This document shows positions 25,783-33,847 of a stretch of 64,000 nucleotides of DNA, piece after piece. Source of the stretch: an uncultured Schlesneria sp. (GTDB lineage: Bacteria > Planctomycetota > Planctomycetia > Planctomycetales > Planctomycetaceae); assembly GCA_903858935.1 (NCBI GenBank), contig CAIOKO010000032.1, positions 1-64,000 of the forward strand, read 5' to 3'. Below the pieces are notes generated by a model that made no database searches, had not been told where the DNA came from, and worked only from the letters and a program-made list of their open reading frames with translations. The position numbers were made by a program, and so were the translations under genes. Within the stretch, counting starts at the first letter, position 1; every line of letters starts with the position of its first letter.

Positions 25783-27084
25783 ATGAGTTCCGATCCGCTA
25801 AACATCAGTGCCGTTAATCGACGCCAGTTCCTGGGCCGAAGCGCTCAGCGTGCGGCCGGTGTTGCTGTGGGTGTCGTCGGACTGTCGGCAGCGACGTCAG
25901 TCATCGCTGGGGGCCGTTCATTGAACGAGCGGCTGAGCGTTGGTGTCATCGGGGTTCGAAATCAGGGAAAGCTGCTGACGGCAGAGTTCGCAAAGCTTGG
26001 TGACGTCGAGATTCGAACACTTTGCGACGTTGATGAATCTCAATTTGCCCCCGCCATTCATGCCGCGACGGAGGCAGGACAAAAAGCCCCTTCAGTTGAA
26101 AAAGATTTCCGACGACTGCTGGACGATTCTTCAATCGACGCAGTAGTCATCGCAACACCGGACCACTGGCACGCGGCAATGACATCGTTGGCCTGCCAGG
26201 CGGGTAAAGATGTTTACGTGGAAAGCCCGGCATCTCACTTCGCTGCGGAAGGTGCCGAAATGTTGTCTGCCGCACATCGTTCAAACCGGATCGTGCAGGT
26301 CGGGTTGCAACAGCGAAGCGGAACGCACTTTATTTCCGCGATCGACTTCTTGCGCAGCGGCAAGCTGGGTCAGGTCAATCTGGCCAAGGCGTGGATGGTG
26401 CACCGTCGTAAATCGATTGGACACAAACTCGATTGCGACATCCCTTCGAACGTTGACTATGCTCAATGGCTCGGAGCCGCCCCTGCCCGCCCTTTTAACC
26501 CGAATCGGTTCCACTTCAATTGGCGCTGGTTCTGGGACTACGGCGGCGGCGAACTGGCTCATTGGGGTGTTCATATGCTCGACGTTGCACGATGGGGCCT
26601 GGCGGTCAATCTGCCAACACGCATCTCGGCCATGGGTGGTAAATATTCCTTTGACGACGATCAGGAAACGCCAGACACTTTGGCCGTTCAATACGCGTTC
26701 CACGACAAATCGATCCTGTGGGAACACCGGCTCTGGTCATCGCATGGATTAGAGGGCCGCAGTTCGGGGGTCTCCTTTCACGGAGAACGGGGAACGCTTG
26801 TAGTCGATCGGGGTGGCTGGAAGGTTTACGACCACTCTGAAAACGTGACAGCTGATGCATCAGATCTTCAGGGCGCTCACCTGAGAAATTTTGTCGATTG
26901 CGTGAAGAATCGCCAATCACCGGCAGCCGATCTGCAGACCGGACTCGCCGCCAGCACGCTTTGTCACCTCGGTAACATCGCCTATCGACTTAAACGCGAA
27001 GTAAAGTTCGACACAAGTCGGCTGAACTGCGGGGAAGACGTTGCCGCCAATCAGTTGCTTGGCGGCCCGACGTTGCACACATAG
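25783..27084 (+). CDS. Tat-exported Gfo/Idh/MocA oxidoreductase lacking the EKP lysine
   Basis: A 433-residue protein. A Tat leader (NRRQFLGRSAQRAAGVAVGV) precedes a Rossmann domain, LSVGVIGVRNQGKLLTAEFA, with DAVVIATPDHWHA at about residues 125-137. The second domain contains HFNWRWFWDYGGGELAHWGV and HMLDVARWG. Planctomycetes have many exported members, mostly of unknown substrate. The family usually shows EKP at the end of the fifth Rossmann strand, and its lysine is part of the active site. Here it reads YVESPASHF, so the lysine is serine. The start at 25783 lies 7 bp after the upstream gene, so the two are likely co-transcribed. Confidence 0.9.
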   Translation: MSSDPLNISAVNRRQFLGRSAQRAAGVAVGVVGLSAATSVIAGGRSLNERLSVGVIGVRNQGKLLTAEFAKLGDVEIRTLCDVDESQFAPAIHAATEAGQKAPSVEKDFRRLLDDSSIDAVVIATPDHWHAAMTSLACQAGKDVYVESPASHFAAEGAEMLSAAHRSNRIVQVGLQQRSGTHFISAIDFLRSGKLGQVNLAKAWMVHRRKSIGHKLDCDIPSNVDYAQWLGAAPARPFNPNRFHFNWRWFWDYGGGELAHWGVHMLDVARWGLAVNLPTRISAMGGKYSFDDDQETPDTLAVQYAFHDKSILWEHRLWSSHGLEGRSSGVSFHGERGTLVVDRGGWKVYDHSENVTADASDLQGAHLRNFVDCVKNRQSPAADLQTGLAASTLCHLGNIAYRLKREVKFDTSRLNCGEDVAANQLLGGPTLHT

Positions 27085-27150
27085 TCCCGGCGGGCAATGC
27101 TGTGAAGGGCGTTTTTGCAGAAAAGCAAGGACAAAAGACTCAACACAGAC

Positions 27151-27322
27151 GCAACCCCACCCCCTCTACGGGGGTGGTTAACGGGCCTTTGCTCTAGCCC
27201 GGATGTTTCAAGATGCTTCTGCCACTCGAAACAAAAACCTGCCGCTGAAACCAGACTCATCAATGACTGAGGATACTGGTGCAAAGGCCCTCTAACCACT
27301 CCCGTAGAGGGGGTGGGGTTGC
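27151..27322. mobile_element. Foldback (MITE-like) element with 42-bp terminal inverted repeats
   Basis: The left arm (27151-27192, beginning GCAACCCCACCCCCTCTACG) is mirrored by the right arm (27281-27322) with only three mismatches in 42 bases. The arms enclose 88 bp without coding capacity. Each arm has its own small C5/G5 hairpin. No clear target-site duplication flanks it. It could be a non-autonomous transposable element, or an unusually long RNA hairpin. Confidence 0.65.
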
Positions 27323-27374
27323 ACTGTTGTATGGCTGTGATGAAACCTTTTTTTGCCTTTTCCCAACGAAAAAA

Positions 27375-27399
27375 GGGGCATTGATAAAATCAATACCCC
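27375..27399 (-). terminator. Terminator of the first cyclophilin gene
   Basis: Seen on plus: a run of seven A, then GGGGCATTGA (27375-27384), loop TAAAA, TCAATACCCC (27390-27399). On the minus strand this is a 10-bp stem with one mismatch followed by a T-run, the standard intrinsic terminator form. It lies 48 bp after the cyclophilin stop codon. Confidence 0.85.
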
Positions 27400-27446
27400 T
27401 TAGTGTATCCCGTTCAGAGATCAAACAGCGATCGCCACTGGCGATC

Positions 27447-27953
27447 CTACTTCACTTCACCGCAATCTTCGATGACAACTTTCTTTGAAGTCTTGCCTGA
27501 CGGCGAGGACCCGACAGCCTCAACGGCCTTAACGACGTCCAATCCTTTTGTCACCTTGCCGAAGACCACGTGCTTGCCGTCCAGCCATGATGTCACGACG
27601 GTCGTGATGAAGAACTGAGATCCATTGGTGTTTGGACCGGCATTCGCCATGCTCAGCAACCCAGGTTCGGTGTGCTTCAATTTGAAGTTTTCATCTTCAA
27701 ATTTATTGCCGTAAATTGATTTTCCACCGGTCCCATTATGGTTGGTAAAGTCACCACCCTGAAGCATGAAATCCGGGATGACGCGGTGAAACGACGAACC
27801 CTTGTAGCCGAATCCTTTTTCGTTTGTACAAAGTGCCCGGAAGTTTTCGGCGGTCTTTGGAACGACGTCTTTAAACAATTCAAATTCTATCCGGCCAGCA
27901 GGTGTTCCGCCGATGCTGATTTCGAAAAAGACTTTTGGGTTTGGTTCAGACAT
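27447..27953 (-). CDS. Peptidyl-prolyl cis-trans isomerase, cyclophilin type (no signal peptide)
   Basis: A 168-residue cyclophilin, accelerating proline isomerisation during folding. The whole length is the cyclophilin domain: [40 protein letters not shown], the catalytic block [19 protein letters not shown], then [20 protein letters not shown] and [18 protein letters not shown]. The resemblance to the eukaryotic CypA type ([10 protein letters not shown]) is marked. No export signal is present, so it is presumably cytosolic. AAGGA lies seven bases before the ATG. The exported paralogue lies 132 bp upstream, each with its own terminator, so this looks like a local duplication with one copy redirected. 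Confidence 0.95.
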   Translation of the reverse strand: MSEPNPKVFFEISIGGTPAGRIEFELFKDVVPKTAENFRALCTNEKGFGYKGSSFHRVIPDFMLQGGDFTNHNGTGGKSIYGNKFEDENFKLKHTEPGLLSMANAGPNTNGSQFFITTVVTSWLDGKHVVFGKVTKGLDVVKAVEAVGSSPSGKTSKKVVIEDCGEVK

Positions 27954-27999
27954 TTGATGATCCTTTTCATCTGTGGCGATAAGTCATTAACTGAAAAAA

Positions 28000-28024
28000 G
28001 GGGCTTCGATAAAACCGAAGCCCC
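28000..28024 (-). terminator. Terminator of the exported cyclophilin gene
   Basis: On plus: six A, then GGGGCTTCG (28000-28008), loop, CGAAGCCCC (28016-28024). On the minus strand this gives a perfect 9-bp stem with a T-run. It follows the stop of the exported cyclophilin and precedes the cytosolic one. Confidence 0.88.
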
Positions 28025-28085
28025 CGTATTATCCTGCAGTGCGATGGAAATCGACGGAATTGCGAACAAGTCGTTGTTCGCAATC

Positions 28086-28664
<579 letters not shown>

Positions 28665-28950
28665 AACTGATCTTCCTTCAGAAAATAAAATAATCGTGTC
28701 AGTATCCATCACCGACAGCGGTTCGGGCAGCCTCATAGGCTAGCTAAAGACGTCCTTAGATTCCATCATGAGGGGTGCGGCGGAAGACGAATTCCGATGA
28801 ATGCGGTCTATTCATTTGGAACTGTCTCCACGCCGAAGTTTGTCACTTTTCCTGTCAGCATACGAGCCAAAGCGGCTGTGACCAATTACGATCTGGGGCC
28901 AGTTCTCTTTTTGATTTCCAGCTTTGTGACTTCCCCAAGGAACGCATCAA

Positions 28951-29313
28951 ATGCCAACATTAATCGACAAGCCACACACGATTGAAGCGACGACAAACAA
29001 AACAATTCAGATCGACGAATACATCGGAAAACTTCGGACCGGACACGATCAGGTCAGCATCGCTTTTCTGCAATGCCCGCCAGGCTGGATTGAGCCAGGC
29101 CAGACACCAACCTTCGAGGAATACACTCTGGTGCTGAAGGGGACGGTTCGTATCACTCATCGCGACGGAACTCTTGATGTTCACGCAGGCCAGACGGTGA
29201 TCACTCATCCCGGCGAGTGGGTTCAGTACAGCACGCCAGAAACCGAAGGAGCAGAATACGTCGCCGTCTGCATTCCCGCCTTTTCCATGGAAGCCGCCCA
29301 CCGCGACCCGTGA
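28951..29313 (+). CDS. Cupin-fold protein
   Basis: A 120-residue single-domain cupin. The two cupin motifs are recognisable: PPGWIEPGQTPTFEEYTLVL KGTVRI at about residues 46-71, and GQTVITHPGEWVQYSTPE at about 87-104. The first motif lacks the usual paired histidines (it has E, Q and E), so metal binding may differ from classical cupins. AAGGA lies nine bases upstream of the ATG. The gene stands alone beside the inverted-repeat element, and no substrate can be named. Confidence 0.82.
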   Translation: MPTLIDKPHTIEATTNKTIQIDEYIGKLRTGHDQVSIAFLQCPPGWIEPGQTPTFEEYTLVLKGTVRITHRDGTLDVHAGQTVITHPGEWVQYSTPETEGAEYVAVCIPAFSMEAAHRDP

Positions 29314-29379
29314 TCATTTCTTTCAACTGTACTGCGCTCAATGAAGAGCGCAAGGCAGGTCAGAAATCAAGATTTTTAA

Positions 29380-29583
29380 CCACGGATAACACTGATGAGC
29401 ACGGATAAATGTGAAGAGTTGGAATGAAAAGCTCACAACTTGTAATCGCACTACTTACGATGCGTTTTGAACGGGTACAGATAATTTCTTTAGCAAAAAA
29501 AACGACATATTCAATTAACGGCATGGCTTGTGTGCCGGCCAGAGTTACTTGTCTTATCCGTGGCCATCAGTGTTATCCGTGGT
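29380..29583. mobile_element. Inverted-repeat element 1 (about 204 bp) beside the GxxExxY gene
   Basis: The left end CCACGGATAACACTGATGAG (29380 onward, arm to 29408) is mirrored by the right end TTATCCGTGGCCATCAGTGT (arm 29555-29583). The 29-bp arms differ at about two positions. The interior has no gene. Element 2 (30100-30300) shares both ends, the flanking GAAATCARGRTTTTTAA on the left, CCAGARTTACTTGTC before the right end, and patches of interior sequence, so the two are copies of one family. Confidence 0.8.
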
Positions 29584-29652
29584 AGAAATCTTCCCGTTTT
29601 AATTTTTCAACTCAGTTTTCCGACCGAGACAGGACCGTATGAGCAACAGATA

Positions 29653-30036
29653 TCAGCGGACAATTCTCTTCCAACTCAGTTTCGCGTTTTTAAAGTTTAA
29701 CAGGAGCACCAATGAAAGGTCCGTGATATTGAGGTATCAAATCACTTGCGCGATGTGATTGTCATTGAATGCTGAAACGACTTTTGTATCGACAATGACC
29801 AACCGGTCTACGATCAGATCAGGTATCAATGTGCCGATCAAATTCCCGTCGTAATGAACCGGGAATTCCTTCTGTTGAGTAATTTCGTGTCCACGCCTTT
29901 TAAGTTCGATCACAAGGGCGTTTTCGTAGAGCCTTTCTCCTAAGCCGGGGCGAAGCGTATTAAGCACTGTCATTGCTGCCCCAATAATAGATTCGCTGAG
30001 ATCATTGAGAATGAGTTCATGCTTCATGATTGACAT
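29653..30036 (-). pseudogene. GxxExxY (PD-(D/E)xK nuclease-like) gene interrupted by an in-frame TGA
   Basis: The first 99 codons encode a GxxExxY-family protein: SIIGAAMTVLNTLRPGLGER with the name motif G31-x2-E34-x2-Y37, and LIPDLIVDRLVIVDTKVVSA with nuclease-like residues D73, D83 and K85. Translation stops at TGA (29737-29739) directly after HIAQVI. The same frame continues for 27 codons, YLNITDLSLVLLLNFKNAKL then SWKRIVR and a second stop at 29653-29655. That is exactly the usual C-terminus, so the family length (about 127 residues) is restored. A single base change (GGA or CGA to TGA) would explain it. Readthrough cannot be excluded. The gene is bracketed by two related inverted-repeat elements. 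Confidence 0.85.
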
Positions 30037-30099
30037 TCCTTCCGATCACTGCGGTGTGGCGCCAAACGAATTACTTTTTGAAGAAATCAGGGTTTTTAA

Positions 30100-30300
30100 C
30101 CACGGATAACACTGATGAGCACGGATAAATGAAACGAGTTAGCGTAAACGATTCGCGCAATTTCGTGTCGCATTACTCACGAAAACTCTTACGCGGAGAC
30201 CAAAGTTCCTGGCAACTAAATGCCAGGTACAATTCCCGATTTGGTTTTTGAAGCGACCAGAATTACTTGTCTTATCCGTGGCCATCAGTGTTATCCGTGG
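30100..30300. mobile_element. Inverted-repeat element 2 (about 201 bp) beside the GxxExxY gene
   Basis: Left arm 30100-30128 and right arm 30272-30300, the same 29-bp sequences as element 1 at each end. The interior differs more but keeps GAGTT near the left arm and CGCAYTACTYACGA. There is a small internal hairpin (CTGGCA / TGCCAG at about 30209-30226). It begins 63 bp upstream of the GxxExxY start codon. Elements 1 and 2 have the same orientation. Confidence 0.8.
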
Positions 30301-30359
30301 TTAAAAAGTCTTTCTTTCTTAAAAACTTGTGGTCGAATTCTTTTTAAGACAAGGTTGTC

Positions 30360-31634
30360 TTAACCCACTTTGGCCAGATCAAGGAACACAATGATCGATG
30401 GATTGCCTACGGCAGCGTAATGCCCTGTAAAGTTCAGGCGGCCGGTTTTGTGGTCGACTTCGAAGACGGCGATATTGTCGCCTCGCTGGTTGCAGCAATA
30501 AAGAAAATTGCCGGTGGGATCGAAATTGAAACTGCGAGGATAGTTTCCTCGCGTCCATTCTTCGCCGAGATAAGTCAATTCGCCGTCAGCTCCGATCGAA
30601 AAAATCCCGATGCTGTCATGAAGCCGATTGCCCGCATAAAGAAATTGACCGTCGGCAGAAACCAGGATTTCTGAACAGAAATTACTACCCGCAAACCCCG
30701 GTGGCAAAGTCGAAATCGTCTGCCGCGAGCTTAATCGACCTGATTTGGCATCGTAGTCAAACAAGACCACGGTCGAACCTTCTTCCTGGATCGAATAGAA
30801 CCAGCGACCGTTTGGATGAAACGAAAAATGGCGAGGGCCATCGCCGGGCGGCAGTGAGACTGCCCCCTGTTCGCTCGCGATCAACTTGCCGCTTTTATCG
30901 TCAAACTTCCAGACAAAGATCTGATCCAGTCCCAGATCAACATGCAGCACAAACCGGCCTGACGGATCAGACTCAATCATGTGAGCATGAGTTCGATCAT
31001 GTCCGCTGATTGCAAAACTTCCCGGCGGAGCATTCGTCGCTTTGGTCGGGCCAACCTTGCCGTTGTCGTTCTTGATGTCAGTCGCTTCACCTAGTCGACC
31101 GTCAGGCAGGATCGGGACAACGGCAACACTTCCCCCGAAATAATTGGCGACCAGCAAGAAACGCCCGGAGGGGTGGATACTGACATAAGTTGGACCAGCA
31201 CCACCCGAGCGTACAGTGTTCAGCAGCGTCAACTGACCATCTTTGGGATTGATCGAAAAGGAACTGACCGTTCCCTCTTTGTTTACACCCTGGCGGTCGG
31301 TTTCATTGGCGGAATAAAGTCGATTCCGTTCGGAATTGACGACCAGACAGCTCGGGCTGGTCCCCATTTCACAAAGACCAGCCGCCGTCATCCCCCCAGT
31401 TGTACGATTGACTTGAAACAAATGGATGCCGCGACCATTGCCGGGCGGCAGGTCAACCTGGGTCGGCAAGACATCTTTTAAAGGAGAACTGAACGTACCC
31501 ACATAAGCGAGCAACGGCGCGTTGACATCGTCAGCGTGGGCATTCACCAGACCACTGATCAGCGGGCCGGTCCCCGCCAACGCCACAGAACTTCTCAAGA
31601 GAAACAAACGCCGGGAACGATCAGTTCGAGTCAT
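30360..31634 (-). CDS. 6-phosphogluconolactonase-like seven-bladed propeller (exported)
   Basis: A 424-residue lactonase-family protein (PF10282 type, as E. coli Pgl). A Tat-like leader SRRLFLLRSSVALAGTG is at the N-terminus, so it is probably exported, unlike cytosolic Pgl. Blades are seen at LLAYVGTFSS, GTSPSCLVVNSERNRLYSAN, GGAGPTYVSIHPSGRFLLVA, AHMIESDPSGRFVLHVDLGL, DGPRHFSFHPNGRWFYSIQE, SEILVSADGQFLYAGNRLHD and RSFNFDPTGNFLYCCNQRGD. The family opens 6-phosphogluconolactone; the export signal makes a role on extracellular sugar lactones equally possible. The start at 31634 is the first ATG giving the leader directly. The stop lies 60 bp from inverted-repeat element 2. Confidence 0.9.
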   Translation of the reverse strand: MTRTDRSRRLFLLRSSVALAGTGPLISGLVNAHADDVNAPLLAYVGTFSSPLKDVLPTQVDLPPGNGRGIHLFQVNRTTGGMTAAGLCEMGTSPSCLVVNSERNRLYSANETDRQGVNKEGTVSSFSINPKDGQLTLLNTVRSGGAGPTYVSIHPSGRFLLVANYFGGSVAVVPILPDGRLGEATDIKNDNGKVGPTKATNAPPGSFAISGHDRTHAHMIESDPSGRFVLHVDLGLDQIFVWKFDDKSGKLIASEQGAVSLPPGDGPRHFSFHPNGRWFYSIQEEGSTVVLFDYDAKSGRLSSRQTISTLPPGFAGSNFCSEILVSADGQFLYAGNRLHDSIGIFSIGADGELTYLGEEWTRGNYPRSFNFDPTGNFLYCCNQRGDNIAVFEVDHKTGRLNFTGHYAAVGNPSIIVFLDLAKVG

Positions 31635-32137
31635 GTCACAAATCAATCTTTAAGTTTCAAGAATTCGTCAGTAACCGCTTCCTGGGGTCGGGCATTCAAA
31701 TTTCAAAATTGGCAACGTGAATTTCTCGTTTAACCCGCAGCCATCGGCGCAGGAGGTTCGGCGTTCAGCCGAACTCTTCGGATTTCGCTGTGCCAACGCT
31801 CGCCACACCTTAATCAAATACCACATAGCCATACCGCAGCAGCAAAACCTGTCATCCTGATACCGCACCGCGAGATGTTTTTCCACGCAATGAACGATTA
31901 CGGCGGTTTTTTCGATCACGAAAAAACGCGAAACATTTCCGGATAAGCCATCAAACACGAGGGACTTCAGGAGGCTTCTGTGCTAAATCAGCTTGATTTG
32001 TTTGATCCAGAAACGTGATTGCGACGTTAACGGTTGTTGTCGAGGGAAGTTTCGACTTTTGCGAATTTGAATACGCACGAACGGAAGCAAGTCCCCGAAA
32101 GCATCGATTAAAGTCAAAGTGATTGGAAAGCGTTTCC
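31635..32137. other. Gene-free stretch
   Basis: About 500 bp between divergent genes with no supported coding frame. A small hairpin, GTTCGGC (31756-31762) / GCCGAAC (31768-31774), is the only structure noted. Short open frames here lack ribosome-binding sites and family features. Confidence 0.4.
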
Positions 32138-32854
32138 ATGGCGGATTCGAATACGGCCCGAGAGCGTGCAATCCAATATCTCACTGCCTGCATAGAGCGT
32201 CGCGGTCAATCACAGATTTTGATGCTGATGTTCACGGCAATGGCGACGCTGACAGGAGTTCTCGCATCAATCTGGCTGTATGCGGTCGGCGTGGATTCGA
32301 TGGTCATCCGCTATCCGCTTTCGGTTGGAATCGCGTACCTGTTGTTTCTGCTGGAACTGTCGTTTTTCGTATCCCACCATCGAGCCAGGCGGAAGAATTT
32401 TGTCGAAGGGATGGCCCCATGGCACTGCACTGATCTGTCGGGAATCCCGCAACCTATCCCGATTGGGAATGGTGGATCTCCGGCAACGCTTACAGAGAAA
32501 CCCAGCGAAGCAGGAAGTGGATTTGACTTCGGAGGTTTTGATGGTGACGGGATAGTGGTGATACTGTTGATCATCGCCGCGATCGTCTCGACGATCGCGG
32601 CAAGTCTCTTTGCCATCTATCAAGCCCCTGTCATGCTGGCTGAAGTCCTGGTAGATGGAGTCTTGTTTTTCGGTATCGCACGGCGCGTGAACCGGTCGAG
32701 CGATCAATACTGGTTATCAGGTGCCGTGCGCCGGACGTTAGGTCCCATCCTGATCCTTGCGGTCTGTTATTCGGCAATCGGTATTGGCCTGCAAACGATG
32801 GCACCGAAAGCAACAACGATGGCCGAAGCGTTCCGCGCGACGCATCAACGGTAA
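32138..32854 (+). CDS. Membrane protein of unknown function
   Basis: A 238-residue protein with about five membrane segments: QILMLMFTAMATLTGVLASI, VIRYPLSVGIAYLLFLLELS, GIVVILLIIAAIVSTIAASL, PVMLAEVLVDGVLFFGIA and TLGPILILAVCYSAIGIGLQ. Between the second and third lies a Gly/Phe/Asp-rich loop (GSGFDFGGFDGDG) similar to those in repeat-rich surface or TPM-associated membrane proteins. I recognise no family. GGAAAG lies seven bases before the ATG at 32138; the frame is open to 32123. It has no obvious operon partner: the next gene is on the other strand. Confidence 0.75.
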   Translation: MADSNTARERAIQYLTACIERRGQSQILMLMFTAMATLTGVLASIWLYAVGVDSMVIRYPLSVGIAYLLFLLELSFFVSHHRARRKNFVEGMAPWHCTDLSGIPQPIPIGNGGSPATLTEKPSEAGSGFDFGGFDGDGIVVILLIIAAIVSTIAASLFAIYQAPVMLAEVLVDGVLFFGIARRVNRSSDQYWLSGAVRRTLGPILILAVCYSAIGIGLQTMAPKATTMAEAFRATHQR

Positions 32855-32993
32855 TAGGCGTTGCTATTTTCGAAGATCGTCATCGAACTAAGTCGTAGCG
32901 GCGAGGAAAAAGCTGTCAGCAATCAGCGTTTTGAATTCCACCGTCATCCGTCGGCACGCACGACGAGATTCGCCCAGAATTCCTACAAAAAAA

Positions 32994-33034
32994 CCTTTCC
33001 GAACCCACAGCGTAAAAGTCGGGGTTCAGAAAGG
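32994..33034 (-). terminator. Terminator of the small lipoprotein gene
   Basis: On plus: seven A, CCTTTCCGAACCC (32994-33006), a 15-base loop, GGGTTCAGAAAGG (33022-33034). On the minus strand this forms a 13-bp stem with one mismatch and a T-run, 50 bp after the lipoprotein stop codon. Confidence 0.75.
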
Positions 33035-33083
33035 CTGATGAAATGAAAGATGTCCTTCGTTGCTTCACGATTCTCAAAAGATC

Positions 33084-33419
33084 TTAAAGCTTCGACATCA
33101 TGCTCTTTGAAATGGCCTTGACCTCGTCTGAAGTCTTTGCATTCTCGAGCTTTGGCAGTTCTTTCAGCAAATTATCGGAAAGGTCCATATCTTCCAACTG
33201 TTCAATGGTTTGACGTAATCCAGCCACCGCGCTGCTGAGTTGTCCTGACCTTCTGATACCTTCCAAAGTCTTCTTCAAGGCCTCCTTCCCGCCAGAACCG
33301 CTGGGAGCAACTGCTCCAGTACCTTGAATAACAACTTGTTCTTTTTTTGGTCCGCCACAACCGCAAAACATCACTAGCAAAGCAGATCCGCAAATTAGTT
33401 TGACGATAGACTTACGCAT
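33084..33419 (-). CDS. Small lipoprotein of unknown function
   Basis: A 111-residue protein. The N-terminus is a lipoprotein signal (MRKSIVKLICGSALLVMFCG C), with cysteine 21 the likely lipidation site followed by GGPKKEQ. A glycine/serine linker leads to a helical domain (about 45-111) with leucine and lysine/glutamate periodicity, as in LKKTLEGIRR and LRQTIEQLEDMDL. No family was recognised. Such short helical lipoproteins are frequent in planctomycetes and may anchor to the membrane or bind a partner. It is a single gene with its own terminator. Confidence 0.75.
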   Translation of the reverse strand: MRKSIVKLICGSALLVMFCGCGGPKKEQVVIQGTGAVAPSGSGGKEALKKTLEGIRRSGQLSSAVAGLRQTIEQLEDMDLSDNLLKELPKLENAKTSDEVKAISKSMMSKL

Positions 33420-33661
33420 TCCAAAAACTCCAAAAGGTGACCAGTATTGTTACGGATGAAAACAGGGGAGTTTGTATACTTCCAGCCTGTAAATGCTTAA
33501 AAAACAAGACAGACGTGAAGTCTATGCATTCAATGAGGATGCGTCAATCGGCGAGGAACATTAGTAACAAAGCTCGCTCCAAACGGTCTCAATGACAAAC
33601 TCAATCGCCGGATTTGCGGAGAAACGACTCGGCCGACAAGGCATCATCAGCCCGAATTATT

Positions 33662-33725
33662 CGTTAGCCAGACGCGCAAGCGAGGGTCTTGCCTTGTTCT
33701 TCGTCGGTTGCGCGTCGGTCTAACG
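33662..33725. repeat. Imperfect palindrome next to the tRNA fragment
   Basis: CGTTAGCCAGACGCGCAAGC (33662 onward) is mirrored by GGTTGCGCGTCGGTCTAACG (ending 33725), with shared arms CGTTAG and GACGCGCAA. The form resembles dispersed extragenic palindromes. Only one copy is in the window. It lies about 60 bp before the tRNA 3' fragment. Confidence 0.6.
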
Positions 33726-33785
33726 TTTCACGGTGTTTTTGGGGTCGAAAATCGTCAGATTCAGGCTGGCACAACGTACGTCGAA

Positions 33786-33827
33786 CTCATAATCTGTTGG
33801 TATTGGGTTCGAGTCCCGGCAGCCCCA
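33786..33827 (+). other. tRNA 3' fragment (anticodon loop CAT to discriminator), possible attachment-site remnant
   Basis: The segment starts with a 7-base anticodon loop CTCATAA (anticodon CAT, 33788-33790). It continues with TCTGT, a five-base variable region, a T-arm with loop TTCGAGT (stem TTGGG/CCCGG, two G-T pairs), and the acceptor strand CAGCCCC plus A. The matching 5' half is absent: the bases before the loop do not pair with TCTGT, and no GGGGCTG lies at the correct distance. A tRNA 3' half without its 5' half is what integrase-mediated insertion into a tRNA gene leaves behind, but no integrase gene is nearby. A decayed tRNA gene is the alternative. Confidence 0.6.
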
Positions 33828-33847
33828 ATTTGTCTCGCCGTTGTTTC

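Noticed and set aside
31668-31958. Minus-strand frame of 96 codons upstream of the lactonase-like gene
   Set aside because: No initiation signal, unusual cysteine-rich composition and no family features. Treated as intergenic.
33741-33827. A complete tRNA starting at GGGGTCG (33741) and ending at CAGCCCCA
   Set aside because: The acceptor pairing has a mismatch, the distance to the anticodon loop is about 14 bases too long, and the anticodon stem does not pair. Only the 3' part is tRNA-like.
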